DNA of 64,000 nucleotides from Chitinophaga fulva (GTDB taxonomy: Bacteria > Bacteroidota > Bacteroidia > Chitinophagales > Chitinophagaceae): contig NZ_JABBGC010000004.1 of the NCBI RefSeq assembly GCF_012927205.1, positions 1 through 64,000 on the forward strand, in the 5' to 3' direction. The notes under the pieces are model-generated. The model saw only the letters and a list, made by a program, of their open reading frames with translations, searched no databases and was not told the DNA's origin. A program made the position numbers and the translations under genes. Shown here one piece after another: positions 63,375 to 64,000 of the stretch (position 1 is its first letter; the number at the start of each line of letters is the position of its first letter).

Positions 63375-64000
63375 TTATTGATCTGCGTCCATTTTACCAA
63401 CAACCTGGTAACCTGTGCCATTATTGGTATTTACCTGTTGGTAATACATACCGTCGGGTGACAGGAAGTACTGTTGTCCGTTGATCTGTACGGAACGGCT
63501 GCCTTCAGGGAGTGATTTCAGGATATCACCAGGAACCGTTTCTGTACCGTTGTTGGTATTGTCGTTATTCTGTGGGGTAACTACTGTATCGCCGATCTTA
63601 CCGTTTTTACCGACTACTTTAAATCGACGGCCATTGTCGGTCATGGCTTCCTGATAGTAGGTACCATTCAGTTCGTAATAGGTGCTGCCGTTGAACTGTA
63701 TTTCAGAAGCGCCATCCGGCAGCTCCGGAACAGCTGCTCCCATCGGTGGGTCTACCACACGGTAACCGTTGTCGTCTTTATCAGATTCGTAGTAAGTTCC
63801 GCCGGAGTAATACACAGGGCCGAACTGAGGGCCGAGGGCAAAGTAGCCGTAAGGCAGGGTGGAAACATAGAATCCAATGGGAGGGAAGTAGTAAGGACGA
63901 TACCGGTAATAACGACGGTAGCCCGGTCCATACCATCCATGGCTGTAATAAACGCCTCCGTGATACACAGGTCCGCGGTAGCCGTGATAGAATCCTCTGT
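63375..64000 (-). CDS. Tyr/Gly-rich secreted-type protein, 5' end outside the window
   Basis: The frame is open to the window edge, so the N-terminus is missing; at least 208 residues are visible, entering with RGFYHGYRGPVYHGGVYYSH. It is rich in Tyr and Gly, then has a Tyr-rich middle with PPIGFYVSTLPYG and a C-terminal part with three similar units, each with the pattern 'p-e-g-s/a-...-I-q-i/f-n-G-x-x-Y-y/f-x-x-x-g-x-Y-y/y-q' (SEIQFNGSTYYELNGTYYQE; RSVQINGQQYFLSPDGMYYQ). These repeats fit DUF6515-like proteins of Bacteroidota. Function unknown. Confidence 0.75.
   Translation of the reverse strand, partial: RGFYHGYRGPVYHGGVYYSHGWYGPGYRRYYRYRPYYFPPIGFYVSTLPYGYFALGPQFGPVYYSGGTYYESDKDDNGYRVVDPPMGAAVPELPDGASEIQFNGSTYYELNGTYYQEAMTDNGRRFKVVGKNGKIGDTVVTPQNNDNTNNGTETVPGDILKSLPEGSRSVQINGQQYFLSPDGMYYQQVNTNNGTGYQVVGKMDADQ

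Overview
The window looks like a chromosome segment of a member of the Bacteroidota, most likely a Chitinophaga-type organism of the Chitinophagaceae. The reasons are four SusC/RagA-type TonB-dependent transporters with SusD-type lipoproteins, an ECF sigma/FecR pair with a DUF4974-type C-terminus, the characteristic TAnnTTTG -7 promoter element in front of many genes, absence of clear Shine-Dalgarno sequences, and many lipoproteins. No tRNA, CRISPR array, complete insertion sequence or phage module was seen.

Layout. 0-5 kb: the 5S rRNA end of an rRNA operon, a beta-barrel lipoprotein with a LacI-type regulator, and a large metzincin-like zinc protease. 5.5-10.2 kb: a housekeeping block with an ExbB-ExbD-ExbD-TonB energising operon and mnmE. 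10.3-11.6 kb: a gene-poor stretch with 10-bp tandem repeats, a 40-codon ORF and its own terminator, and a LacI-type palindrome. 11.6-21.2 kb: an intact SusC/SusD pair whose DNA looks more AT-rich than mnmE, a small membrane protein, and a second SusC followed by a SusD broken after 47 codons. 21.3-30 kb: a lone ECF sigma factor, then a complete trans-envelope-regulated uptake locus (ECF sigma, FecR anti-sigma, STN-containing SusC, SusD, NPP-type phosphodiesterase). 30-37 kb: a 1451-residue WGR/TPR cytoplasmic protein and two secreted proteins of unknown role. 37-44.5 kb: a zinc protease-SusC-SusD operon. 44.6-51.7 kb: small regulators (AraC, Crp/Fnr, XRE) interleaved with enzymes and membrane proteins; the XRE gene is surrounded by three copies of a CCTATAGG-centred element. 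51.8-58 kb: two tandem ~1000-residue leucine-rich-repeat proteins with an embedded BRCT-like segment. 58-64 kb: secreted M48 protease, DUF5710-like protein, periplasmic VOC protein, unknown secreted protein, TPM lipoprotein, and the truncated end of a Tyr/Gly-rich protein.

How it fits together. The ExbB/ExbD/TonB operon can energise the four SusC transporters. Two loci pair transport with an extracytoplasmic hydrolase (NPP phosphodiesterase at 22-30 kb, metalloprotease at 37-44.5 kb), suggesting uptake of phosphoester-containing and peptide substrates respectively.

The observations most worth following up are: the paired octamer-periodic inverted-repeat elements at 58.9 and 60.2 kb; the CCTATAGG mini-regulon around the XRE gene; the tandem LRR-BRCT proteins and the WGR giant protein; the promoters placed so close to start codons that several regulators should be made from leaderless mRNAs; and the orphan SusC with its broken SusD.
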